A stretch of 64,000 nucleotides of DNA from a virus, in the IMG/VR virus record IMGVR_UViG_3300032229_000759, positions 1-64,000 of that record; one strand, written 5' to 3'. The notes beneath the pieces were generated by a model. It was not told where the DNA came from, did no database searches, and saw nothing but the letters and a program-made list of their open reading frames with translations. Made by a program: the position numbers and the translations under genes. Positions 13,001 through 19,025 of this stretch are shown piece after piece; the stretch's first letter is position 1; every line of letters begins with the position of its first letter.

Positions 13001-13109
13001 CTTAAATAATAATAACACAGTAAACTATAGTTGGTCTGAAGTTACCCAAGCAACCTTAAAAGTATATGATAAAACAGGAATGGATACTAAAACTATATAT
13101 TTTAATTAA
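1080..13109 (+). CDS. Giant mosaic tail fibre / adhesin (4009 aa)
   Basis: This very large fibre-like protein begins at ATG 1080, overlapping the previous stop. Domains seen in order: an N-terminal anchor (about 1-49) resembling that of the next fibre gene; six collagen-like G-X-Y triplets (50-67); fibre repeats with 'GGTNN' and 'YFDG' motifs (about 75-250); fibre repeats of the types 'DADKLDG' and 'NLNVDLLDNQHGSYY' (about 305-570); a YadA-head-like stretch rich in S-x-A-x-G or N-S-x-A periodicity (about 634-710). A dystroglycan/cadherin-type putative Ig domain lies near 1341-1425 ('LPSWLNF...LTFSGMP'). At least six Ig-like repeats of roughly 120 residues occupy 2300-3060, and another putative Ig domain ('LPSGLNY') lies near 3120-3205. 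The composition is rich in Asn, Ser, Thr and Gly throughout. It probably acts as an extended receptor-binding or glycan-binding fibre. No enzymatic motif was recognised. Confidence 0.75.
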   Translation: MSIVRIEEEIQPLKYLVITQTKDPESVITTNVVISDNRLNKINLLSIEKGPQGDQGLQGLPGPAGADGVVFDVLSISSGGTNNTSYTSGNIIYFDGEKLSSSAYTVGTLLDVINSTSAITGISSGSGLYKNTIGDNSIELGVNIGDGLTLNSSNTVVVDDTIVRKVELSIGNISGVVPIAKGGTNNQTFSSNRLLYFDGSKISSFPLATGRILLSGTTIDIVAGSGLVGGGPVSLPSGSVVLNIGGSEDILVETNTIRLSNTGIPGTYSKITTDDKGRVISGSNLTTQDIINILGYIPWGPNNDGANSGLDADKLDGFDSTDFFNLANHTGILNPNSLPVQSTPGTFTKVSINNKGIVINGSDIVYQDIVNALGYRPISNSGDSINGPLVVNGDVTLNTDNVNISDNLITIGTNSPAILPSEPRGFSFLYGGATPRTGVLAYFPGDRELRLITNITNSTSLLNGGDSNDIFNEDVDGGDATTIYVYNNVSGDAATVLMRQVADQIYVSRTATQIVSGLKTFADRLTVDESISIRPRFGQSTPPLSVGGNTRLVENLNVDLLDNQHGSYYSNANNMTGLFDYEKVTFNNLEGTPNYIPVFDNRTNNPSRTISNSNILQSGNSIRVLADSNLFVGATNSGTAANRSLLVGSQNRGFANNGLAIGTSNIVSGNNSIALNNNSKAIKDNSIAAGTAGYTWSNNQIAVGAFIENSDGQTLSQGQYSTITLGLPSSQTEGSFVSMSPSVIIPKNKTIAYSLEVLLNKSAGTGAALFVFDSGIIKNTTYRDPDNLTSIKNITSILKNNKKEEIYNDSQQRRHYYHYNFNDNNTIQNLDVTAPPLKYNPLTVQNVDTLYKYTPQYKSLSGVYYKLHNGELILELDKPLSSGWFTQPLNDNKIYVKSYDHGLSSGVSVSAYFSSGSLYKLPQNKYAVTNIIDKDSFYLNHLSWGCLLSGNMVIVKPSSVLYNNNIEQLRFSGSIVTNGSQIYSIDRSVKGVLFPGMEIKYGPVGRPTLEQTGVITSVSGPDVSFSPPFTGTIDNNSILGPGYCEVTNYSKYIFKSNPNLRIDLGSFGYHGVTSTTAPYDTTFCDQSTIAFNISGLLTSLTGIDAEITPVNLNSGILTIIPHRTVSGTYTREATTYKKYQGIYTREPSVSGLSTIKIYNKNLEPISVPSVPFNYQLVCGHGDTDNNAFQVIKSGLYSYLEFKNSSIQVSRTGIQPRYFFTAPNNNLLNNEGYVFYPIKDNNDLSLLPSGIDPDITYYPINILSSGGYNYFNLSLTSGGNPIQNVALGANGTYRLFPVAVNPTAKDNYYIRLRSYDRSGRFYEKPFVVHVDDIEVRNNIRNSIPNQYAVVNEPYVFQIAANTFPNNVSGYIAITTDGTNLPSWLNFNSSSLTFSGMPTSNDLTSFDILVRGTGANLSVSDVFKLQVVSDQSSISNYFSDPYQSFDIVDFNLSNIIVPKNLSYDTIIGKFNTNGGYNPYLIFETSSNSFRGNAHSGSRVLTESVNVSGVFPTTAIISAITLLESGNPVTVSYVDNPSISTNKTINQIIPPIGFPATLASGTGILSISGVTIPAYSLVSGNRLFSSLEGWDNQARVVSITPQQIVLDRIPAAIDQLSLEVEVFTSGHNVLIDTAINLSGVINSTFTTPLNSSGNYYIDNLQFYTTTGVNNSWCPQATIDSSNVKGFHTLSTKYLSANTGYYSTGLISFYTDIGHSIITVYPDTTLNLEPIEDSIHIKFLSSSTGLVPSTRTYSIISGLNESSFSIDNTYLFPNIQRACTGALVLNLEQNHGYRILNNNVINQVPVKFENVLESNSNRIPKNNLYDILAISGNKLKLNDSDNYLLKEINQPDYFEQPIHATYNTNGFYFSGLLVSGSPYLFNCTTTNIFDLEPRMLIGCNYSNWRDDTGFLSAQDYIYMSGTIASGTRRVFVSPSNFVAGLPEQIQIFSDDPGWGDEGYRTLIAKQAILGFFDIDSDLVSFSGSKTFTLYSKPYIQLDKPVCLVNSNKRYDRLYFNGNVLSLNNFSTPRSYLQNNDQIKILQWNTTSIFNSSGISRNVKILNQNNRQTSLTGIALGGNKNISPKASSPNTLLKENEFRHADPLGLSRDVELPPIGTVSFVGVSSGNCSIPFSNNIYYHTHGDSTATWPADPSGTYVKSPLTGIYFVNNNSNSCGSGYLCISITGFSNTIFDSIEDSISRNTLGKNPTTLITDSLTGSISPLALTNKKLYFDFSDDLAEINGSYYVAQKINPSVISINIPYNSNYLNRSGLVYIVDSDYNIKSNRNPNLNNTFDRVNGSVVIKEGNATLSNYVNYYIDSYNSKAKRWKHLVHLNKNINNYGGYDITFGGQIDTQLISLSPETIKFNSIEYSFDSGSTYTNLNLSASNINLLSNTKTIYLKISLKDGSGKWDTEIKKCAPRINIYGIGEYTIDSDNMIFNPLNKQWLITVVLSNLNHTYNNRPIIIRASDESGSAEHTVVLSTTVLPLISSPSGRFVVQNDSNGWVLPFDIKYLPNANSIVISLTGHPGSDYTSYNDSLSNSTGTKIFTGPVGNNTGIFNPVLTIKDYITDQTLASQTGRITVLPLDSDLPYSINLEDLSDNINLNIGPYYGNNTASFEFHIPAVIDSAVGPTITFDSSSFYGINHVLEYSSISKRYRVTAVVTGVPGYYPNKNINIAISQPKYDVNDQLYWERYQLSKPVNLTLYRDININTTELNQPVLFNNEEPWSINFKVDDGLYSHRSDVAPKVKIANLTNIGNYESQPLEYTLVPTFDNVNKKWNFNITAKRDIFGEYTRNLGLHTLKIYAEDNVSFATGYIRLNFVQTPYLDNLRNLVYSTPNNAYVSNVDIKQFGGALDQPPPVSFPGNLKENTVSLNRYHNKYDYDLRLWEYSYSGSPITEKWNVDLSLSNINTLLSDNQYSSLIVRCKGIASDKIQAVGKLSLIELDSNSITSLPFRIINLTTPSYQVTEGSSWSISFSTVGGLENPNYPPTILLSGMPSACSGFDPKTPLVQQNSCLKSRGWNAGAKRWDFQFEGLPLCGQQGLKPFTVTAIDTDTTQNLYLDVDFKTSAIEYLSLESAGLAHPKPQIINNPGQEDEDPIRLIPLCNNSSINKVFKFGTKNRETCPIPTGLTGWMVSGQLPSGLNYTINFPGILAPPWNNLSSGTLTIFGEPLAFASGGEYNEKLHLTVYDARNKFETKTFKFTDTSTANPPSPISYTVYFDNIGPTFTKRADRQPNQPTNTVNLSGTAPVDYNQYGNVLTYKPEPHPSSLLCTSRLPHNQCLRSIFAYSGGDYLAGDSKVYITNSKYGLAANNQIYLEFDNNSNNPFNGEYFVKTTGNQAYINAVGHTFTTGSGVLVRAIYDSINTRELHRFQGSVDTISSNGILGCGSFKYKNISNDDGYGIFGRLMPSFVASIPTSGAFISSDSKLSGLTLSAIPEYSNYPSVYTVKTSTCWETGYYRISGIVLPRPSVELTDPPPAATFAPFSYNNQAYSVLSRVVYGNSEFEKNRAENYRSVGVNYLLKNCTTNTGILNGSVSTSTPSAGGGQAIVFNNSLNSGSVLSIKLWNNPDNFPTYLYNSMSYAENEYFWIHKAGDRDEIPNQSSFPPIIATGIGNTINAMSGVSVTGYVLKCLGGYIPWSGNYAATPYYSLSNGTPWTLNNYAPLISGIVQKDLNKKMNTTYSYSPGINSVGIVVNIPTGTFYPNNKIFINFPDNIIPGTGITLPSNFIDTVILSVFPSRQQPVNGPVEIEGKASIVNIVSDKIFISHNNVFFENGDYVDIGLDIKTSTENRLLYSAGKLSIISGDSSTIVATLSDSNPSTVFSGLSIGDSCYIRKNIYNEINIGPPSYVNDGQWAAAITGIPDGLYKDYWYRIITSENTGLPVFSGTSLKSKINVIDYPLYINKSPSIILSAQTINSGIIKNNGVWSFSFEIEGGQRPVYDYLPEVTINDSFCQFTRVLSTGMRDGYNQVNDRLIVTLNNNNTVNYSWSEVTQATLKVYDKTGMDTKTIYFN
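1227..1280 (+). repeat. Collagen-like G-X-Y repeat, six triplets
   Basis: Codons 50-67 of the giant fibre read GPQ GDQ GLQ GLP GPA GAD. Short collagen-like segments are known as trimerising stalks in phage fibres. Here the repeat separates the N-terminal anchor from the fibre shaft. Confidence 0.85.
7950..10260 (+). repeat. Tandem Ig-like protein repeats of about 120 residues
   Basis: Within the giant fibre a signature of basic residues followed by an aromatic and alternating hydrophobics recurs: KRW (W2322), KQW (W2440), KRY (Y2651), KKW (W2774), EKW (W2896), KRW (W3024). Spacings are 118, 211 (two units, the middle one lacking the aromatic), 123, 122 and 128 residues. Units begin with a 'W-S/I-I-x-F' strand and end in a strand containing 'D'. 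The DNA copies are diverged, so this is ancient duplication. Confidence 0.6.
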
Positions 13110-13129
13110 CCTTAAATTTATCAAATAAC

Positions 13130-14275
13130 ATGGCTACTATCAATATTACTCCAAGTCAAAATAAACTATTAGTTATTAATCAGTCCATAGATGGCTCTGA
13201 TTCGTCTGGAGTTATAACTACTAATTTAAACATTAATGACGGTTTTGATAATACTGTAGGAGTAGTCTATATAGAAAGAGGATTAACAGGATTAACGGGA
13301 CCAAGCGGTAGTCGAGGCTTAGAAGGACCGCAAGGCCCATCAGGACCACCAGGACCTAGTGGGGAACGAGGTTTGCCCGGAAGCGGATTGACCAAACTAT
13401 TGGTTGGGCCAATTGAAATAGTAGAAAATGAAACCTTAAATATTATAGGAGCAGGAGGAACCACTGTTTCATTTGCTGCTAATTCTAATACAGTAAGCAT
13501 TTATTCTGATAGCTTGAGTGAAAACTACGCCCCAATCAATCATAATCATACCTCTAACGCTATTACTAATTTTAACGAAGCTGTAGACGATAGAGTTGAC
13601 GCATTATTATCTAATGGTAATTATATAGAATTATCTTATGCTGATCAAGATTATAATAGTTTAACCATAAGTGTAACAGGTTTAGATTTGGGGATTGATG
13701 TTCAACCATATCATCCTAGATTATCTAAATTGTCAAATGTCCAGATGTATCAGAATGCTTTGATTTGTGGTACCGGTGTTGATCAGTATGGTACGATAGT
13801 TATTTCTGAAGCTGGTAAAAATCTGATAAATGACGTGTCGGCAGAAGCACAAAGGCTCACCTTAGGATTAGGAGATATTGCAACTAGCGGCTCTGTGGAT
13901 TTTGCTAAGATCAATGGTGGAAATAGTTTTACAGGCACTCAATCACTAGGAGACGGAGAACTAAATAGATTTTCTGCGTCTTTAAGAGATATTAATACTA
14001 GCGGATATCAAATAGTACAATCAGATAATGGCAAAGTTTTAAATTTTAATTATAATACTGGACCTATTAATGTTACATTTAATAATAATTTGTCTTTAGG
14101 TTTTAATTGTTTAGTGGTACAAATGGCGTCTGGACAGATAAGATTCCAAGATTCTATCTATAATAGATTAGGACATACTAAATTAGTAGGAAAGTATTCT
14201 GTAGCAACAGTTGTTAAAACAGCTAATAATACTATTATTTTATCTGGAGATACCACGACAGCTAATTATTCATAA
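13130..14275 (+). CDS. Collagen-like short tail fibre (381 aa)
   Basis: This probable trimeric fibre has an N-terminal anchor (1-50) aligning with that of the giant fibre: both have a LVI-x-Q strand, VITTN and an I-E-(K/R)-G end. A collagen-like stalk of twelve G-X-Y triplets (51-86) follows. Then comes a module with 'NIIGAGGT' (about 103-125), a fibre repeat 'YAPINHNH' (about 137), and a C-terminal beta-sandwich. The last 85 residues run from 'SDNGKVLNF' to 'IILSGDTT', a pattern common at the ends of phage fibres. No clear Shine-Dalgarno precedes ATG 13130; a short gap of 20 bases follows the giant fibre stop. It likely docks at the same virion site type as the giant fibre. Confidence 0.7.
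   Translation: MATINITPSQNKLLVINQSIDGSDSSGVITTNLNINDGFDNTVGVVYIERGLTGLTGPSGSRGLEGPQGPSGPPGPSGERGLPGSGLTKLLVGPIEIVENETLNIIGAGGTTVSFAANSNTVSIYSDSLSENYAPINHNHTSNAITNFNEAVDDRVDALLSNGNYIELSYADQDYNSLTISVTGLDLGIDVQPYHPRLSKLSNVQMYQNALICGTGVDQYGTIVISEAGKNLINDVSAEAQRLTLGLGDIATSGSVDFAKINGGNSFTGTQSLGDGELNRFSASLRDINTSGYQIVQSDNGKVLNFNYNTGPINVTFNNNLSLGFNCLVVQMASGQIRFQDSIYNRLGHTKLVGKYSVATVVKTANNTIILSGDTTTANYS
13280..13387 (+). repeat. Collagen-like G-X-Y repeat, twelve triplets
   Basis: Codons 51-86 of the short fibre form twelve uninterrupted G-X-Y triplets (for example GPS GSR GLE GPQ GPS GPP). This is a typical trimeric stalk between an anchor and a receptor-binding tip. Confidence 0.9.
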
Positions 14276-14286
14276 GGACGAACCAT

Positions 14287-15681
14287 ATGATCTTACCACC
14301 ATTTTATGGAGGAGTAGCATCTCATCTTGTTAAAGATAAAAGCTGGTACAGGATGCGTAGCACCTATTTAAATCAGGATATTCTTTATTTTAAAATTCCC
14401 TCTAAAACAGCAGTATCAACATATTTATCTTTAGACGCCTTGATGTATGATTTACCATTTACCGTAGGACCGTTACGAGCATCTTATGTAAATTTTGATA
14501 CGCTACTATTTAGTATACCGGATGCTAAACTTAAGAATAGTTATCTAAATATAGATGCACTATATTATAACCCTCCCCCAGAAGCGCCAGAAATTCCAAC
14601 TAATGTTTATGCCCTTGCTGGAGACAGTACTGTTGATTTATCATGGAATAGGCCCTATGATAATAGGTCTTCGATTACAGACTATCACATACAATATTCG
14701 ATTAGTGGAGTTGGTGGGTTTTCCCCTTGGGAAAACTTTGATGATCCAGTATCTGCGGTTACTGGGGTTTATATTGACCAGCTTGTTAATGGAGTTAATT
14801 ACCAATTTAGAGTAGCAGCAATTAATAGTATAGGCACAGGAGATTATGGTTATAGTAATATAGTTAATCCTTCTCCAGGAGATAGTAGATATTGTACTTT
14901 ATTATCTTATCTACCTTTGGATATCGATTACCTAGATAAGTCTTGTGTTAGTGGTACTGTTAGTGGTCTATATCAGGAACCCAGCTCTCTTTCTATAACA
15001 TCATCTTCTTATAAATATGGTGGATCCAGCCTATTTTTAGACGGCCAACCACATTCTGTATTATCTCCTTATTCGTCCGAAGAATATCCCATGTATGTTG
15101 ACGAATATCCTCATTTAGAAATTGGATATAATCAAAATATTAATTGGAATTTAAGCGGAGACTTTACTATTGAAATGTTTGTAAAGCCATTAACAAGTAT
15201 TATTAATGATACTTTGTTTATAATTAGAAATCCAACCCCAGACTTTGGTGCAGAATATACTACAGACAACTATCTTAAGTTGTATAGACTTAATAATAGT
15301 ATTAAATTTGAATGGAATCTGAGTTTTTATGATTTTGATGCTGAACAATATATAAATAGTAATCAACAGATTACTGCGAATAATGTTAATTTGCCCACAA
15401 ATGACTGGACCCACTTATCTGTTATTAGGTATAACAATATTATTAAACTTTATATTAATGGTATAGCTAGTGGTAATACGATTAATTCTAGTGTACCGAT
15501 GAATTTGTCTGGTTTACATATAAACATTGGAGCCAATATAGGAGATATGTACTATGAAGGTACCAGATCATCACAAGGATTTGGTGGATATATTGACCAA
15601 TTAATTATGTCTAAAGCCGCTAAGTACAAGAATAATTTTACACCAGCAGAATATACCCTAACAAAAGAGTGCAATTGCTAA
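14287..15681 (+). CDS. Adhesin: short repeats, FN3 domain and LamG-like lectin domain
   Basis: This 464-residue protein starts at ATG 14287 behind AAGGA. Residues 25-97 hold four degenerate copies of an 'S-Y-L-N-x-D-A-L-x-Y-x-x-P' repeat. Residues about 98-200 are a fibronectin type III domain: a 'VDLSWNRP' strand, 'YHIQYS', then 'NGVNYQFRVAAIN'. Residues about 208-460 fit a concanavalin A/LamG-type jelly roll: 'FTIEMFVKP', then 'WTHLSVIRYNNIIKLYING', then 'GYIDQLIMSK'. It ends with a CNC tail. LamG domains typically bind glycans or surface proteins, so a receptor-binding virion protein is likely. It sits between a collagen fibre and a second LamG protein. The domain calls rest on visible motifs; the receptor is unknown. 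Confidence 0.75.
   Translation: MILPPFYGGVASHLVKDKSWYRMRSTYLNQDILYFKIPSKTAVSTYLSLDALMYDLPFTVGPLRASYVNFDTLLFSIPDAKLKNSYLNIDALYYNPPPEAPEIPTNVYALAGDSTVDLSWNRPYDNRSSITDYHIQYSISGVGGFSPWENFDDPVSAVTGVYIDQLVNGVNYQFRVAAINSIGTGDYGYSNIVNPSPGDSRYCTLLSYLPLDIDYLDKSCVSGTVSGLYQEPSSLSITSSSYKYGGSSLFLDGQPHSVLSPYSSEEYPMYVDEYPHLEIGYNQNINWNLSGDFTIEMFVKPLTSIINDTLFIIRNPTPDFGAEYTTDNYLKLYRLNNSIKFEWNLSFYDFDAEQYINSNQQITANNVNLPTNDWTHLSVIRYNNIIKLYINGIASGNTINSSVPMNLSGLHINIGANIGDMYYEGTRSSQGFGGYIDQLIMSKAAKYKNNFTPAEYTLTKECNC
14359..14577 (+). repeat. Four-copy short protein repeat
   Basis: Residues 25-39, 44-57, 66-78 and 85-97 of the FN3/LamG adhesin read STYLNQDILYF, STYLSLDALMY, SYVNFDTLLF and SYLNIDALYY, each followed by a proline. 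The period is about 20 residues. This is probably a virion-docking or oligomerisation stalk. Confidence 0.7.
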
Positions 15682-15716
15682 AACGGGGTAATATACTATG
15701 AACCAGGAGATTTTAT

Positions 15717-18056
15717 ATGTCAACGTTGTTTTTTGAAGGATTTAATCAAGCAATAACACTGCAAGGGTTTGATTCTGCCTACTGGAGTACACAATATGCT
15801 CAATTTCCTAAATATGGTTTTATTAGTAGATTACCATGGGGTCAGTTTGCCAATGACGGAATTAACTCTACTAGATATTCTCCTTTTGGTAGCAGTTTTA
15901 ATCCGCCAAGCGTAAGTTATCCAGCATATGGAATAGGACAATTATTTAATACCGAAGATAAATCTTATTTATGCTTGTATAATCCTAATTATAATGATGG
16001 GACAATAGAGCCCACCACATTTATAAGATGTAGTGGTTTCCCATTACCATCTGGAGACAAAACATATTTTTCTATGAAGGTATATGGCTTAGAAAATAAT
16101 TCTTCTGTTCATTCTGCATATCCTTATAGAAATAAATTTTTAAGTTTTTGTAGTGGCAATAATGAAATTTTAACATTTAATATGGTAAGAATTACTGGAA
16201 ATTTTTTACCACAATTAAATGGAGTAAGAGAAACCTTGGGAATAGAGGCGATTTATAATAATAATTCATTAGGGACATACGATTTAAATATACCGGGTAT
16301 ACAGAACTATGATTTGGCTAATAGACAATCCACACACAATATATTGAATATTACTAGAGGTTTTCAGGATCTAGGAGGATTCTGCGGAAGTATTCTTAAT
16401 AAAGGATATATTCATTTAGAATTTTTATTAGATGGCGCTATAAATAATAGTGGATTATTTAATTTAAAGGTAGACGGCGTAGATGCTCCAGTAATTAATG
16501 AAGATATAAATATTGTAAAATCTAACTGGTCTAACCAAATTATAGGCTCGGGAGATTTATTTTTTGATAATTTTAGAATTTATAATAGAATGGCTTATAA
16601 TAGCTATATTGGTAATGTTGTAGATTGTCAGGGAGCCAAATCTACATATGATACAGATAATCAATGGATATTTTTAGATGATATAGTTTTAATAGATAAT
16701 AGTGGTAATTTGCCGAATAGTTGGCTGGGTCCATCTAGTAAAATTATTAGTTATAAGCCAGACGCGAGTGCTGGCTCAGGATTATTTCAGTGGACCTCTA
16801 ACGTTACCACGGGTAATATTATTCAAAAAACTCAGAGTGCTTTATATACTAACGATGGAGATATCGGATATATTGAAACAATAGACAGTGGTAATGTCGC
16901 AGCTCTAGGATTTTCAAAATTTACAAATCTATCCACTCTGCCCGATGGTATCGGAGGAATTAAAGTATATAATGTTGCTCGCAAAGAATCATTAGATACT
17001 CAGTTTATAAATGTTTTTGCCACAGGAATGAACAGCCTTAGCAATATACTGCAATATGATACGCTAATATTAAATGAATTTGGTAAAGATAAAAATGATG
17101 ATGATACTATTACGGATGAATCAGTTTATGCTCGCAGCTTGGTTAATTCTGGCTGTGTCGCCTCTAGAGACATTATTAGAAATGGAGACAGTAGTTTTTT
17201 CTTTCCAAATGACTCATCTAGTTTAAGATTCAATCATCCCTTTTTTAATAATAATGTTTTTACTTTAGAAACATGGTTTTATGGAAATAATATACCGAAT
17301 AATTTTACATTATTAGGAGGAGCTAATAAAGACAGTAGCGTTGATACTGGTGCATATTGGACCTACTCAATTAGACCAAGTTGTTTTCAGTTTTTATTAA
17401 CTCCTAATTCAGTCAATATAGAACAAATTCGTAGCATTAATAATACAACTGTCAAAATGAGTGGCGTCAAATTATTATTGGCTAATAATGGACTATCTCC
17501 AAACAATTGGAATCATATAGCATTATGCAGAAACACCGATAATTCTATAGTGTGTTATTTGAATGGCCAGGCCAATACTGGACATATGATGATAGGTTTT
17601 GAAAAAAATTACCAAGAATGTAGCTCTACAACGTTTCCTTGCTTAAATAGTCCTTTGTCTATTATTCAATATAGTGGATTGCCATCTAGTACTAGTTTTA
17701 ATATGACCTCTTTTTCATCGCCTTTTACTTCTTCACTAAATAATATAGGCACTAACTATGGATATATAATATCTCAAGATACTTCAGAAACGTCCGGATT
17801 ATTCATTGCTCAAGCTAGCGGTTATATAGATAACTACAGGATTTCTTTAGGTAAAAATATATATAGTTCCAATTTTACTCCTCCATCTAGTGTCTTTTTG
17901 CCAACAGATTATTTCGCTAATTTGGGCCCTGTCCATAATGTCACTCAGTCTTCATATAAAACATTCCAATACTATTCTTTTATTAATCCTGCTACTAATA
18001 AAAACTGGAGAGTATCAGAGATCAGCGGCATGGCTTTTGGAGTTAAAAAGTTATGA
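15717..18056 (+). CDS. Double lectin-like tail adhesin (LamG/concanavalin fold, 779 aa)
   Basis: The start ATG 15717 follows AGGAG. The N-terminal half opens with 'FFEGFN' and contains 'FFDNFRIYNRM' and 'WIFLDDIVLIDNSG'. Many phage proteins with a concanavalin-like N-terminal domain show the same order: a jelly roll followed by a 'DDI-x-x-x-D' segment and a predicted strand set. The C-terminal half (about 500-765) is a second jelly roll: 'FTLETWFYG', 'NNWNHIALCRN', 'VCYLNG', and 'GYIDNYRISLG' near 705-715. Two glycan-binding modules in one protein suggest a receptor-binding role. Its stop overlaps the next gene by four bases (ATGA). The assignment rests on motif order, not on a search. Confidence 0.7.
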   Translation: MSTLFFEGFNQAITLQGFDSAYWSTQYAQFPKYGFISRLPWGQFANDGINSTRYSPFGSSFNPPSVSYPAYGIGQLFNTEDKSYLCLYNPNYNDGTIEPTTFIRCSGFPLPSGDKTYFSMKVYGLENNSSVHSAYPYRNKFLSFCSGNNEILTFNMVRITGNFLPQLNGVRETLGIEAIYNNNSLGTYDLNIPGIQNYDLANRQSTHNILNITRGFQDLGGFCGSILNKGYIHLEFLLDGAINNSGLFNLKVDGVDAPVINEDINIVKSNWSNQIIGSGDLFFDNFRIYNRMAYNSYIGNVVDCQGAKSTYDTDNQWIFLDDIVLIDNSGNLPNSWLGPSSKIISYKPDASAGSGLFQWTSNVTTGNIIQKTQSALYTNDGDIGYIETIDSGNVAALGFSKFTNLSTLPDGIGGIKVYNVARKESLDTQFINVFATGMNSLSNILQYDTLILNEFGKDKNDDDTITDESVYARSLVNSGCVASRDIIRNGDSSFFFPNDSSSLRFNHPFFNNNVFTLETWFYGNNIPNNFTLLGGANKDSSVDTGAYWTYSIRPSCFQFLLTPNSVNIEQIRSINNTTVKMSGVKLLLANNGLSPNNWNHIALCRNTDNSIVCYLNGQANTGHMMIGFEKNYQECSSTTFPCLNSPLSIIQYSGLPSSTSFNMTSFSSPFTSSLNNIGTNYGYIISQDTSETSGLFIAQASGYIDNYRISLGKNIYSSNFTPPSSVFLPTDYFANLGPVHNVTQSSYKTFQYYSFINPATNKNWRVSEISGMAFGVKKL

Positions 18057-18985
18057 GCGATTATTCTAGAATAAGAATCCGAAGAGACGATACCAGCGGA
18101 TGGAATAATAGTAATCCAATCCTAGGACTAGGAGAACCTGGATACGAGATTAATTCTAGACAAATTAAAATAGGCAACGGAGTAGACACTTGGTCTAATT
18201 TAGGATATATTACTATTCCTCAAGACTATATAGACGATCCTACGGTAATGCTGGTTATAGGAGATAAGGTGTCTAATAGACTAGACATCAACCTGTCTAG
18301 CTCTGAAACTTTTAATATAATTGGGTCAGGCGACACAAATGTTCTTTATGACTATGACCAAAGATGTGTGATTATTAATAGTCAATCTAGTTCTAGTATA
18401 TTGACTCCTACTAATTTCTTTAATGCTTTTGGATATACTCCTCAGCCATCTGGTAATTATTCTGTTGTTGGTCATTCTCATATTATTTCTCAAATTAGTG
18501 GGCTGTCTGATACTTTAAATAGTAAACAACCATCGGGTAGTTATGCTACTAGTTCACATATTCATAATTTATTAATTGGCGACGGTTTTAATACAACTAT
18601 TAGTTATCCTAGCAATGTTCCTTTAAACATAGTCGGCAGTGGGTATACTAATGTATATTATGATAATTTTAGTAATACTATCACTATAGATTCTTTGGGT
18701 AATAGTGGAGTACTATCTTTTAATAATAGGTCTGGCGCTATAGATCTTACATTTACGGATATCACAGGAGCATTGCTATATACGCCACAACCAGTAGGTC
18801 AATATGCTAATCTATATCACACTCACAATTGGACAGATATTCTGGGCGAACCCAAGATCCCATACAAAACCGTAACGTCAGGTAACGCCCCTGGAGCTAG
18901 TGGAGAAATCTGTTTCGATAATTCATACCTATACATATGCATTTCTGGCAATAGTTGGAGGCGTCTTGCTCATAACCCATGGTAA
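18053..18985 (+). CDS. Tail fibre with Mtd-N-type N-terminal domain
   Basis: Residues 1-55 match the N-terminal domain of major tropism determinant-like fibres: 'RIRRDDTSGWNNSNPILGLG', 'EPGYEINSRQIKIGNG', 'DTWSNLGYI'. Two copies of a module with 'N-I-(I/V)-G-S-G-x-T-N-V' follow (about residues 86-110 and 190-215). They are interleaved with fibre repeats 'YTPQPSGNYSVVGHSH' and 'YATSSHIHN'. The C-terminus 'GEICFDNSYLYICISGN-SWRRLAHNPW' is a common phage fibre tip. It overlaps the LamG protein by ATGA, so the two are probably made and assembled together. I looked for a diversity-generating cassette because of the Mtd-like domain and found none. Confidence 0.75.
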   Translation: MSDYSRIRIRRDDTSGWNNSNPILGLGEPGYEINSRQIKIGNGVDTWSNLGYITIPQDYIDDPTVMLVIGDKVSNRLDINLSSSETFNIIGSGDTNVLYDYDQRCVIINSQSSSSILTPTNFFNAFGYTPQPSGNYSVVGHSHIISQISGLSDTLNSKQPSGSYATSSHIHNLLIGDGFNTTISYPSNVPLNIVGSGYTNVYYDNFSNTITIDSLGNSGVLSFNNRSGAIDLTFTDITGALLYTPQPVGQYANLYHTHNWTDILGEPKIPYKTVTSGNAPGASGEICFDNSYLYICISGNSWRRLAHNPW

Positions 18986-19025
18986 GGTGTATTTTATATT
19001 GTTAATTTAATTTTAGGATAATAAT

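Noticed and set aside
18053-18985. Diversity-generating retroelement around the Mtd-N-type fibre
   Set aside because: No reverse transcriptase or template repeat was seen, and the C-terminus is not a C-type lectin variable domain.
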